Assembly: GCA_000438115.1 (NCBI GenBank)
Contig: FR903634.1
Location: forward strand, 46,418-60,381
Source of the DNA: Prevotella sp. CAG:617
GTDB lineage: Bacteria; Bacteroidota; Bacteroidia; Bacteroidales; Bacteroidaceae
Length of the DNA: 13,964 nucleotides
Reading direction: 5' to 3'
In this document: piece after piece, positions 1 to 7,295 of the stretch
Layout: each line of letters begins with the position of its first letter
Position numbering within the stretch: the stretch's first letter is position 1
Notes under the pieces: model-generated
Database searches by the model: none
What the model was told of the DNA's origin: nothing
What the model saw: only the letters and a program-made list of their open reading frames with translations
Program-made: the position numbers and the translations under genes

Positions 1-2
1 AG

Positions 3-45
3 GGCAGTTTATCCCATGATTATGCATAAACTGCCATATTTTTTT
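3..45 (+). terminator. Rho-independent terminator of an off-window + strand gene
   Basis: A perfect 10-bp inverted repeat (GGCAGTTTAT at 3-12, ATAAACTGCC at 26-35) encloses a 13-nt loop and is followed by a run of seven T at 39-45. The T run lies on the + strand side, so it would end transcription arriving from the left, from a gene outside the window. Whether it also acts on the - strand cannot be judged, because the sequence beyond the left arm is cut off. Confidence 0.7.
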
Positions 46-56
46 GAGAAAAGAAC

Positions 57-73
57 ATCAGTTTCTTACTGAT
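57..73 (-). terminator. Possible weak terminator of the S9 peptidase gene
   Basis: A perfect 6-bp stem (ATCAGT at 57-62, ACTGAT at 68-73) with a 5-nt loop lies 15 nt downstream of the peptidase stop codon. Read on the - strand it is followed by a T-rich but interrupted stretch (GTTCTTTTCTC). The short AT-rich stem makes this a weak call. The stronger hairpin at 3-35 lies further downstream and could serve instead. Confidence 0.3.
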
Positions 74-87
74 ACCATGCTTGGAAC

Positions 88-2559
88 TCAATAATTGGTA
101 CCTCCGTAAAGGTCGTCCCACCACTGTGACTGCCCCTTCAGCATGCGGGCAAACCAGGCAAAAATCGTGGCGCGACATTGCTCGCGCTTATTAAACTCAG
201 TCACCACGTGATTCGCACCATTAATCTGAATATATGTAACATCTTTGCCCAAAATTTTTAGTGCCGTAAACATCTGCTGGCTCTCATTAGTCGGCACGTT
301 CGTATCGGCAGTGCCATGCATCAGCAGAAGTGGAGTCTTGATCCGTTCTGCCATAAACAGCGGACTTTGTTCTACATACAATTCCGGGTCGTTCCAAGGA
401 TAACTGTTCATGGCGGCCGCCTCGTTGTATGAATATCCCCAATAACCGCCGCCCCAATAGCTGGCAATATTGCTGATACCGGCATGTGAAATAGCAGCTG
501 CAAACAAATCAGTCTGGGTCAGTAAATACTGCGTCATGAAACCGCCATAGGAGGCTCCCATACATCCAATTTTAGTGCTGTCAATCCATGTATTTTCACG
601 ACAGAATTCACGCACGCCCTCAATAATGTCATCAGCCGTACGCTTGCCCCATGCCCTGACGTGGCGCGAAGCAAATTCCTGACCGAAACCAATAGTACCG
701 CTGGGATTCAACACCAGCACGCCGTATCCCTGTCCGGCCAACACCTGCAAGGGATAGAAGAATTCCAACAGACGCGACGTTGGAGTACATCCGCCATAAT
801 AATAAACCACCAACGGGAACTTTTTGTTAGGATCGTATCCATAAGGCAATATGGAATATCCCGTTATGGTATCCCCACGCTGAGTCTGGAAACTGAAATC
901 CGAAACCTCTCCTACAGCCACGTTTTCCAAGGTCTTTCCAAAATCCACTTCACCGGCCGGTTGTGCTTTTGCTCCCGGTTTTGAAGCCACATAAAGCAAA
1001 CGCGATTGAGTTCCGGTCTGTCCGAACCAGGCAATTGAAGTGGCATGAGAAGCCATGTCGACACTCTGCACATAATCCATTTTCAAATCCACACGCTTAA
1101 TGGCACCACTCTTCGGATTCAGCGTGAAAAGATTCAGTTTGTCAGCATCGTCGGCCGTAAAATACACCTGCCCGTCAGCCGTTGACCACCACATCCGCTC
1201 CACAGCCGGATTAAAGTCGCGCGTCATGGGTTTTACCTTTTTATCGGACAGATTCATGACATACAGCTGGTAATCATACATTGAAGACGACTGATCTGGC
1301 GCAATGGTCTTTCCGATACCGTCAAAAGCATCCGGCCATGCCTTCACGAGCAACTGCTTGTCGTCAGGCGAAAAAGTCACATCTGCCATATACCCGTCGT
1401 TGAGCAACAGCGTATCCACCTTTTGAGTAGACATATCCATGCGCAACAGCGTAGTACGATAAAACGGCCGTTTGCTCCAGCTTTCGCTTCGTACCGTCAT
1501 CAGCAATTGCTTACCGTCGTGCGAAATGTCAGCCAAATTTGCCGTGTGTGCTCCATACGTCAACTGCTGCAGCACGCCGGTGGACAAATCATATTTGTAT
1601 AGTTGACTACGATTACGCCAACCGGGCTGTCGATCGTCGGGGGAATAAATGATACGCAAATCAGAAGCTTTTTCATCATTCTTGTCGCGAATGGAATAAA
1701 TCAGGAAATCCTCAGTCGGACTAATGGTAAACCAACCTTCCGGAATATTGGATGCCATTACCGTTTCGGCCCCGGTCAGAGGATCAACAGCCAAAAGCAC
1801 ACGCTGTCCGGCACGCGTTTCTGTACGATAAAGTTTTTCCGTACGAGGCAACCACGAACACTGACGTCCGCCTTCCATGCGACGCAACAATTTGCCTGAG
1901 GATGTTTCCGTCAGCGTACTGTAGAATCGGCTCTGTCCTTTTTGGTCTGTTTCATAATAATCTGTCAGCAAATACTTTCCGGAAGGTGACACACTTACGC
2001 CACGATAATTCAAACCACAATTCTGCTCAAGCAACGAAAAAGGTTTCTTGCTTGTAGCATTCAGCTCAACCTTTGCATCAGAAGGGCATGACAATTTGAT
2101 GTTGAACGAATCAGCCGACTGGGCCAGCCCTATTACACTCACTACGTATTCACGCGGCTGTAACTTCAACGTATTGCCCGTGTGTTCGTAACCGTCAACA
2201 AAAATCTTATAGTTTTTCAGATGATCTACAATCAGATCAGCTTTAACGAAACGGTCGGTGCGCACCGTAAACTGAAAACCATACAGCGCGTTTTCCTGCA
2301 GCGCCGTTCCTTCAGACAATTTACCCGAAGCCTGCTGCAACCTGCTCGCCATGAGCGGAGCATTGTTTTGTAACAGATTCTTCAATTCCATTGACTTGCG
2401 CTGCGTATCAAGACTGTCAATCATATAGGGCATTTTAAGCACATAAGGGCCCACACTGGCAGCACTCTCTACCCGCAATGTATCCACTGGTGCGGCTTCA
2501 GCACAAAGCGGTGCCGTCAAACAGCAGGACAACAAGATAAGATGAGATTTTTTCATCAT
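88..2559 (-). CDS. Secreted S9-family serine peptidase (prolyl oligopeptidase type)
   Basis: This 823-residue protein has an N-terminal signal sequence (about residues 1-22, likely cleaved near the Ala-rich LCAEAA stretch). It then has a beta-propeller region with several PD40-like repeats, such as VSPSGKYLL near 190, ISHDGKQLL near 345 and FSPDDKQLL near 396. The C-terminal alpha/beta-hydrolase domain (about 550-810) carries the catalytic triad: Ser670 in GASYGGF, Asp752 in HGTADTNVP and His784 in GANHVV. Enzymes of this kind cleave short peptides, often after proline or to release di- or tripeptides, here probably in the periplasm. I found no Glu-Glu pair in the propeller like that used by DPP4 to hold the peptide N-terminus, so a specific DPP4 assignment is not supported. 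An LLSC sequence at 9-12 could be read as a lipobox, but it is very close to the N-terminus. Two adjacent ATG codons start the gene; the first is used here. Confidence 0.9.
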   Translation of the reverse strand: MMKKSHLILLSCCLTAPLCAEAAPVDTLRVESAASVGPYVLKMPYMIDSLDTQRKSMELKNLLQNNAPLMASRLQQASGKLSEGTALQENALYGFQFTVRTDRFVKADLIVDHLKNYKIFVDGYEHTGNTLKLQPREYVVSVIGLAQSADSFNIKLSCPSDAKVELNATSKKPFSLLEQNCGLNYRGVSVSPSGKYLLTDYYETDQKGQSRFYSTLTETSSGKLLRRMEGGRQCSWLPRTEKLYRTETRAGQRVLLAVDPLTGAETVMASNIPEGWFTISPTEDFLIYSIRDKNDEKASDLRIIYSPDDRQPGWRNRSQLYKYDLSTGVLQQLTYGAHTANLADISHDGKQLLMTVRSESWSKRPFYRTTLLRMDMSTQKVDTLLLNDGYMADVTFSPDDKQLLVKAWPDAFDGIGKTIAPDQSSSMYDYQLYVMNLSDKKVKPMTRDFNPAVERMWWSTADGQVYFTADDADKLNLFTLNPKSGAIKRVDLKMDYVQSVDMASHATSIAWFGQTGTQSRLLYVASKPGAKAQPAGEVDFGKTLENVAVGEVSDFSFQTQRGDTITGYSILPYGYDPNKKFPLVVYYYGGCTPTSRLLEFFYPLQVLAGQGYGVLVLNPSGTIGFGQEFASRHVRAWGKRTADDIIEGVREFCRENTWIDSTKIGCMGASYGGFMTQYLLTQTDLFAAAISHAGISNIASYWGGGYWGYSYNEAAAMNSYPWNDPELYVEQSPLFMAERIKTPLLLMHGTADTNVPTNESQQMFTALKILGKDVTYIQINGANHVVTEFNKREQCRATIFAWFARMLKGQSQWWDDLYGGTNY

Positions 2560-2631
2560 AACGACAATATGTTTTTTAAGATTAGATATTCGCTAACTTC
2601 GTACAATAAAAGGCTTGTACCATAATGCCTG

Positions 2632-2639
2632 CAAAAATA
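2632..2639 (-). promoter_or_regulatory. Possible -7 box for the S9 peptidase gene
   Basis: On the - strand this reads TATTTTTG, which fits the Bacteroidetes -7 consensus TAnnTTTG. No TTTG is present 19-21 nt upstream, so only half of the promoter is recognisable. Transcription would begin near 2625, giving a leader of roughly 65 nt. Confidence 0.3.
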
Positions 2640-2779
2640 CAAAAAGAATCTGTACATTCCTTACGGCCGTGAATTCAAATTCAAAATGAACACGCTATAA
2701 ATACTTCATTTTGTCAATCCTATACACATTCATGCTATCAAATATTGACGCATATTCAAATTAAATGGACAAAAATCCG

Positions 2780-2787
2780 TAAATTTG
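2780..2787 (+). promoter_or_regulatory. Probable -7 box for the CoA-hydrolase / putrescine gene cluster
   Basis: TAAATTTG matches the Bacteroidetes -7 consensus TAnnTTTG exactly. No clear TTTG lies at the -33 position. The predicted start of transcription, near 2794, leaves a leader of about 77 nt before the ATG at 2871. It also excludes the longer reading frame beginning with TTG at 2745. Confidence 0.45.
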
Positions 2788-2870
2788 CAGTCATACAAAA
2801 CAGGTTGAGAATACATCTGCATGTAATTCAATTCTCCCCGAAACATTATTACATTATTATATATAGTAAA

Positions 2871-4361
2871 ATGCAATATTCCATTCTCACAGCTGATGAG
2901 GCTGCAGCCATTATCAACCATGGCGATACCGTAGGTATTGGTGGCTTTTCATCGGTAGGAACTCCAAAATCTGTGCCGTTGGCACTGGCTGCGCGTGCGC
3001 GCCAATATCATGAATCCGGTAAGCCTTTTAAAATAGGTCTCATTACCGGCGGTGCCACCGGCGGACAAATAGACAGTGCTCTGGCCCAGGCTGACGCTGT
3101 CAGTTTTCGCACTCCGTTTCAAAGCAACAAAGACATGCGTGCCGCTATCAATGAAGGCCGCACCCGATACTTTGACCTTCATCTCTCACAAGTAGGGCAG
3201 GACGTGCGTTACGGTTTTCTTGGTAAAGTCAATGTAGCCATAATTGAAGCATCAGATATCACATCCGAAGGTGAAATTGTGCCCAGCATATCCATTGGTA
3301 TTGCTCCCAGTCTGGTAAAAATGGCAGACAAAGTCATCATTGAGCTGAACGAGGCACACCGCGGAAAACTCAGGGGCATGCATGACATATACATACCCTC
3401 TACCCCTCCACGCCGTACACCAATACCTCTATTTTTTGTCAACGACCGCATCGGTGTTGATGTTATTCGCGTTGACCCTCGCAAGGTTGTAGGTGTTGTC
3501 ATGACCAATGAACGCGACCACATTGCCCCTTTTACCCCCATGACTGAAGTCACGCAGAAAATAGGCGAAAATGTAGCCTCGTTCCTGCTTTCCGAATGGC
3601 GCCGCGGCGGAATTCCCGCTGACTTCCTGCCCCTGCAGTCGGGTGTAGGCAACGTGGCCAACGCCGTTTTGGGAGCTTTGGGTAGCGAGCCGCTCTTGCC
3701 TGCACTCAGCATGTACACGGAAGTCATACAGAATTCGGTTATCGAACTGATGCAACAGGGCCGCATCCGTTTTGCCACAGGATCATCGCTAACATTATCC
3801 AATGATCACCTAAACCAAATATACGACAATCTTGACTTCTTCCATACACGTATCCTGCTACGCTCACAAGAAATTACCAATCACCCGGAACTGGTCAGAC
3901 GATTGGGTGTAATTGCCATCAACACTGCTCTGGAAGCAGATATCTTTGGAAATGTAAACTCAACCCATGTGCTGGGCACAAAAATGATGAACGGAATAGG
4001 TGGTTCAGCCGACTTTGCGCGTAATGCTTATCTGAGTATATTCACAACCCCATCTACGGCTAAGAACGGCCTCATCTCATCCATCGTAACCAACGTGTCA
4101 CACGTTGACAGCAGCGAGCACTCTGTACGTGTATTGGTAACCGAGCAGGGCGTTGCTGACTTACGTGCAAAATCCCCCATCGAACGTGCTCACTGTATTA
4201 TTGAGAACTGTGCCCATCCTGACTACAAACAATTGTTGTGGGATTATCTGAAGTTATCAGAAGGAAAAGGGTTGCACACTCCTACTTCGCTGCGAAATGC
4301 TTTCCAAATGCACCTAGCTTTTGCTGAAACAGGCGACATGCATAACACGCGTTTTATATAA
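2871..4361 (+). CDS. Acetyl-CoA hydrolase / CoA-transferase family protein
   Basis: This 496-residue protein matches the acetyl-CoA hydrolase/transferase family in length and motifs. The N-terminal half has the GDTVGIGGF and GGATGG glycine-rich segments. The C-terminal half has GVGNVANAVLGAL (about 258-270), then YTEV with Glu284 in the position of the catalytic glutamate that forms the glutamyl-CoA thioester. It is followed by GTKMMNGIGGSADFARNA (about 369-386) and VTEQGVADLR. The family either hydrolyses acetyl-CoA or moves CoA between acids such as succinate and acetate; sequence alone does not separate these. Transferase activity fits a fermenting organism. The start at 2871 is chosen because the preceding 42 codons are basic, AT-rich and span the predicted promoter, and the family begins at this point. 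The agmatine deiminase gene follows after 32 bp, so the genes may be cotranscribed. Confidence 0.88.
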   Translation: MQYSILTADEAAAIINHGDTVGIGGFSSVGTPKSVPLALAARARQYHESGKPFKIGLITGGATGGQIDSALAQADAVSFRTPFQSNKDMRAAINEGRTRYFDLHLSQVGQDVRYGFLGKVNVAIIEASDITSEGEIVPSISIGIAPSLVKMADKVIIELNEAHRGKLRGMHDIYIPSTPPRRTPIPLFFVNDRIGVDVIRVDPRKVVGVVMTNERDHIAPFTPMTEVTQKIGENVASFLLSEWRRGGIPADFLPLQSGVGNVANAVLGALGSEPLLPALSMYTEVIQNSVIELMQQGRIRFATGSSLTLSNDHLNQIYDNLDFFHTRILLRSQEITNHPELVRRLGVIAINTALEADIFGNVNSTHVLGTKMMNGIGGSADFARNAYLSIFTTPSTAKNGLISSIVTNVSHVDSSEHSVRVLVTEQGVADLRAKSPIERAHCIIENCAHPDYKQLLWDYLKLSEGKGLHTPTSLRNAFQMHLAFAETGDMHNTRFI

Positions 4362-4393
4362 AAACATTCAAAAGAAACACTACACACTGACCC

Positions 4394-5521
4394 ATGGGAC
4401 TATTTGCAAAAAAACCATCGCCTCCTGAGGCAGAACTTAGTTTCGACCTATTATTAGGCAACCAAGCGACTCACAGTGAGAAACATTACCAAAATATTTT
4501 ACCTGCAGAATGGTTTCCGCAAAGCGGACTGCAACTGACATGGCCCCACGCCGGTACGGATTGGGCTTACATGCTGGATGAGGTTATTAAATGCTATTTG
4601 CGACTGACATTTGAAATAGCCTCACGCCAACCGCTGGTCATTGTCACTCCTGACAAAATAAACACAGAAAAGAAAATACGCGAACAATTACCCGAAAAAG
4701 TAGTACGCAACATACGATATGTAGAATGCCCGACAAACGATACTTGGGCACGCGACCACGCATTTCTGACACGCATCGGAAACAACGGACCAGAATTGTT
4801 GGATTTTGGTTTCAACGGATGGGGGGATAAGTTTGAACATGAATATGACAACGCCATCAACCGACATCTATATGAAAGTGGACTACTAAACGGAACATAT
4901 CACAACTGCATGGATTTTATTCTGGAAGGTGGCAGTATCGAAAGTGACGGCGCAGGAACACTGCTTACTACGGCATCTTGTTTGCTGAACCCCAACCGAA
5001 ACGGAACGCTTACAAGAGAAGAAGTGGAATCAGCTTTAAAACAAAAGCTGGGTATCCGGCGAATACTCTGGCTGCACAATGGACATCTGGAAGGTGACGA
5101 CACCGACGGACATATCGACACACTGGCCCGTTTTGCTTCTGCAGACTCTATCGTATATATAAGCTGTCAGGATGAATCTGACCCACATTATGAACCACTA
5201 AAAAAAATGGAAGAAGAGCTACAAAACTTCACTACCGAAAGCGGAGCTCCTTACCACCTATATGCCCTGCCTACACCTGCACCAATCTACGATACCGACC
5301 ACAATCGGTTGCCGGCTACATACGCTAATTTTCTGATCATGAATAAAGTTGTACTCATGCCAACTTACAACCAGCCAGAGACAGACGAACTGGCACATGA
5401 CATCATGCAGAAAGCTTTTAGTCAATATGACATCGTAGATATTGATTGTACGGCACTAATCAAACAACACGGATCGCTGCACTGTTCCGTAATGCAATAT
5501 CCACGAGGGACTTTTAAATAA
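4394..5521 (+). CDS. aguA: Agmatine deiminase
   Basis: Predicted to convert agmatine to N-carbamoylputrescine and ammonia in the cytoplasm, the step before the amidase encoded next. The 375-residue protein has the features of the agmatine deiminase/PPAD fold: PAEWFPQSGLQLTWP (37-51) near the N-terminus, WARD (118-121) with a substrate-binding Asp, LEGGSIESDG (177-186), the HLEGDDTDGHID block (231-242) with its catalytic His240, and a C-terminal nucleophile Cys364 in HGSLHC. The usual GGGNIHC form is altered to HGSLHC, but the Cys is kept. There is no signal peptide, which argues against a secreted peptidyl-arginine deiminase of the Porphyromonas type. The neighbouring carbamoylputrescine amidase gene, 49 bp downstream, strongly supports agmatine as substrate. 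The first 35 residues form an extension ahead of the conserved domain. No arginine decarboxylase gene is in the window. Confidence 0.88.
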   Translation: MGLFAKKPSPPEAELSFDLLLGNQATHSEKHYQNILPAEWFPQSGLQLTWPHAGTDWAYMLDEVIKCYLRLTFEIASRQPLVIVTPDKINTEKKIREQLPEKVVRNIRYVECPTNDTWARDHAFLTRIGNNGPELLDFGFNGWGDKFEHEYDNAINRHLYESGLLNGTYHNCMDFILEGGSIESDGAGTLLTTASCLLNPNRNGTLTREEVESALKQKLGIRRILWLHNGHLEGDDTDGHIDTLARFASADSIVYISCQDESDPHYEPLKKMEEELQNFTTESGAPYHLYALPTPAPIYDTDHNRLPATYANFLIMNKVVLMPTYNQPETDELAHDIMQKAFSQYDIVDIDCTALIKQHGSLHCSVMQYPRGTFK

Positions 5522-5570
5522 ACTGCCTCTTTTATACAACAGTCATAAAAAACCTACGATTTTCAACAAT

Positions 5571-6455
5571 ATGCGAAAAATTAAAATAGGTCTCATCCAA
5601 CAAACAGCCACGGCAAATGTTTCTGAAAACAAAAACTGCCTGGCTCAACATATCGGCAACCTGGCTCAACAAGGAGCAGACTTAATTGTGTTGCAGGAAC
5701 TGCATAATTCATTATATTTCTGCCAAACAGAAAACACGAACAATTTTGATTTGGCCGAACCTATTCCCGGGCCTTCAACAGATTTTTACGGAAAACTGGC
5801 TCATGAATTCCATGTTGTATTAGTCTGTTCCCTGTTTGAAAAACGCGCTCCCGGACTTTATCACAACACAGCGGTGGTTTTTGAGCGTGACGGCAGTATA
5901 GCAGGCAAATATAGAAAAATGCATATTCCTGACGACCCAGCCTATTATGAAAAATTCTATTTCACGCCGGGCGATCTCGGATTCCACCCCATCAAGACAT
6001 CTATCGGTGTATTAGGTGTACAAGTATGCTGGGACCAATGGTATCCGGAGGGTGCTCGTCTTATGGCACTGGCAGGAGCTGAAATCCTGATTTACCCCAC
6101 AGCCATCGGTTTTGAAAGCAGCGATACTGCTGCAGAACAAGCACGTCAACGGGAAGCCTGGATTACAGTACAACGTGGACACGCCATAGCCAACGGACTT
6201 CCGTTGGTAGCAGTAAACCGCGTAGGACATGAGCCGGATCCTTCTGGACAGACAAACGGTATTACTTTTTGGGGAAGCAGTTTTGTTGCCGGTCCACAAG
6301 GAGAAATCCTGAAGCAGGCTTCCACAGAAAAGGCAGAAGATCTTTTGGTTGAAGTAGATCTGTCACATAGTGAAAATGTACGCCGATGGTGGCCTTTCCT
6401 ACGAGACCGACGCATTGAAGAATTCAAAGATCTATCCAAACGTTTCCGGGATTAA
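5571..6455 (+). CDS. aguB: N-carbamoylputrescine amidase
   Basis: A 294-residue member of the nitrilase superfamily. The Glu-Lys-Cys catalytic triad is visible as Glu43 in LIVLQELHNSLYF, Lys116 in GKYRKMHIPDD and Cys153 in GVQVCWDQWYPEGAR. The residues around the triad, including YRKMHIPDDPAYYEKFYFTPGD and the WDQWYPE segment, are those I associate with N-carbamoylputrescine amidases rather than with other nitrilases. The enzyme releases CO2 and ammonia from N-carbamoylputrescine to give putrescine. Together with the upstream deiminase it forms the two-step route from agmatine to putrescine. A strong terminator begins 24 nt after the stop codon and closes the transcription unit. Confidence 0.93.
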   Translation: MRKIKIGLIQQTATANVSENKNCLAQHIGNLAQQGADLIVLQELHNSLYFCQTENTNNFDLAEPIPGPSTDFYGKLAHEFHVVLVCSLFEKRAPGLYHNTAVVFERDGSIAGKYRKMHIPDDPAYYEKFYFTPGDLGFHPIKTSIGVLGVQVCWDQWYPEGARLMALAGAEILIYPTAIGFESSDTAAEQARQREAWITVQRGHAIANGLPLVAVNRVGHEPDPSGQTNGITFWGSSFVAGPQGEILKQASTEKAEDLLVEVDLSHSENVRRWWPFLRDRRIEEFKDLSKRFRD

Positions 6456-6479
6456 AATAGATAGAATCAAGGAACTATA

Positions 6480-6536
6480 ATATGACAAAAAACGGAAGAA
6501 GGTAAAATAATACCTCTTTCCGTTTTTTTGTCATAT
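6480..6536 (+). terminator. Strong terminator after the putrescine genes
   Basis: The long imperfect hairpin pairs ATATGAC (6480-6486) with GTCATAT (6530-6536), an A6 run with a T7 run, and CGGAA..AGGTA with TACCT..TTCCG across a 6-nt loop at 6505-6510. There is one G-T wobble and one A-C mismatch in the inner stem. The T7 run at 6523-6529 follows the GC-rich inner stem, as expected for + strand termination. The A6 run at 6487-6492 would give a shorter U tract on the other strand. Confidence 0.85.
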
Positions 6537-6558
6537 TGCAGTTTCAGCTGCTTACGTA

Positions 6559-6622
6559 ATAAGATCGTAACAAACTATTCCTAATTTTGCTCATTTGAAA
6601 ACATCAAACGTCACGATCTTAT
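6559..6622. repeat. Inverted repeat flanking the predicted DUF47 promoter
   Basis: ATAAGATCGT (6559-6568) and ACGATCTTAT (6613-6622) are perfect 10-bp inverted copies separated by 44 bp. The left copy lies where the -33 region of the predicted promoter would be, and the right copy lies just after the predicted start of transcription. This could be a pair of operator half-sites or a hairpin in a longer transcript. No regulator can be named. Confidence 0.5.
6582..6589 (+). promoter_or_regulatory. Possible -7 box for the DUF47 gene
   Basis: TAATTTTG matches TAnnTTTG. There is no TTTG at the -33 spacing; the left arm of the inverted repeat lies there instead. Transcription would start near 6596 and give a leader of about 40 nt. 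Confidence 0.35.
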
Positions 6623-6635
6623 ATCAGATAAACAC

Positions 6636-7283
6636 ATGAGAAACTTTTTGTACCGAATATTCAACTCAAAAAAATCGTTTTATTTCAACGAACTGAACCA
6701 ATTAACAAAACTATTGGATGATTGTGCAGAACAACTACGCCTAATGGTGGCATGCCCAAATGCAGACACCCGAATGGACTACTACCGCCGTATCAAAGAA
6801 ATAGAACGACGCGGTGACCAAATTTCATACGCCATATTTGATGAATTAGGACACCACATATTAACCCCTCTTCGGCGCGAAGATATTCATTTACTGGCAC
6901 AATCAATTGATGATATTATTGATAACATCAATGGTTCAGCCAAACGTATTGCAATTTATAATCCAGAAAAGATTCTGATTGATGTTGTTGAACTTGGAAG
7001 AATAATACGACAAGATGCTCGTACGATTCATCATGTAACCCAATATCTGCATCAGATTCCTACACATGTAAAAAAGATACGTTCTTCTTACGACCTTTTA
7101 CATAAACTGGAAAATCGGGCAGATGATGTTTACGAAGCCGCAATCATGAAATTATTTGAAGGAACCGAATCCAGTCGTGAAATCATTAAGAACAAAGAAA
7201 TTCTTTCTGAATTAGAACATGTTACTGATACAGCAGACCAGTTTGGAAAAGTCCTACAAACCATTATCGTAAAATACGGCTAA
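6636..7283 (+). CDS. DUF47 / PhoU-like protein (phosphate transport accessory)
   Basis: The 215-residue, almost wholly alpha-helical protein has the usual length of the DUF47 family (Pit accessory proteins, related to PhoU). It contains three E-x-x-x-D motifs of the kind that bind metal in PhoU: Glu57-Asp61 (ERRGD), Glu159-Asp163 (ENRAD) and Glu194-Asp198 (EHVTD). It also has the family-typical segment ILTPLRREDIHLLAQSIDDI (about 75-94). Members usually sit beside a PiT-type inorganic phosphate permease and are thought to regulate it. Here the next gene is on the opposite strand and unrelated, and no permease is in the window. The start ATG at 6636 agrees with the family N-terminus. The reading of the family is firm; the role is inferred. 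Confidence 0.85.
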   Translation: MRNFLYRIFNSKKSFYFNELNQLTKLLDDCAEQLRLMVACPNADTRMDYYRRIKEIERRGDQISYAIFDELGHHILTPLRREDIHLLAQSIDDIIDNINGSAKRIAIYNPEKILIDVVELGRIIRQDARTIHHVTQYLHQIPTHVKKIRSSYDLLHKLENRADDVYEAAIMKLFEGTESSREIIKNKEILSELEHVTDTADQFGKVLQTIIVKYG

Positions 7284-7295
7284 GGACAAACATTA

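Larger units (their letters stand above)
2560..2870. other. Divergent intergenic region between S9 peptidase and CoA-hydrolase genes
   Basis: These 311 bp are AT-rich and contain no convincing gene. They hold one -7-like box for each divergent gene (2632-2639 on - and 2780-2787 on +). The motif ATTCAAATT appears twice (2673-2681 and 2754-2762), which is unremarkable in such AT-rich sequence. A reading frame runs in from 2745 but crosses the predicted promoter. Confidence 0.6.

Noticed and set aside
88..2559. Specific assignment of the S9 peptidase as dipeptidyl peptidase IV
   Set aside because: The catalytic triad is clear, but I see no Glu-Glu pair in the propeller region that would fix the DPP4 type specificity.
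2673..2762. ATTCAAATT present twice in the divergent intergenic region
   Set aside because: A 9-nt AT-rich word repeated in such AT-rich sequence is expected by chance and has no fixed relation to the promoters.
3209..3802. A 197-codon open frame on the - strand
   Set aside because: It lies wholly within the CoA-hydrolase gene on the opposite strand and shows no family features.
4394..5521. Peptidyl-arginine deiminase of the Porphyromonas virulence type
   Set aside because: The protein lacks a signal peptide and the C-terminal secretion domain, and sits beside carbamoylputrescine amidase. Agmatine deiminase is the better reading.
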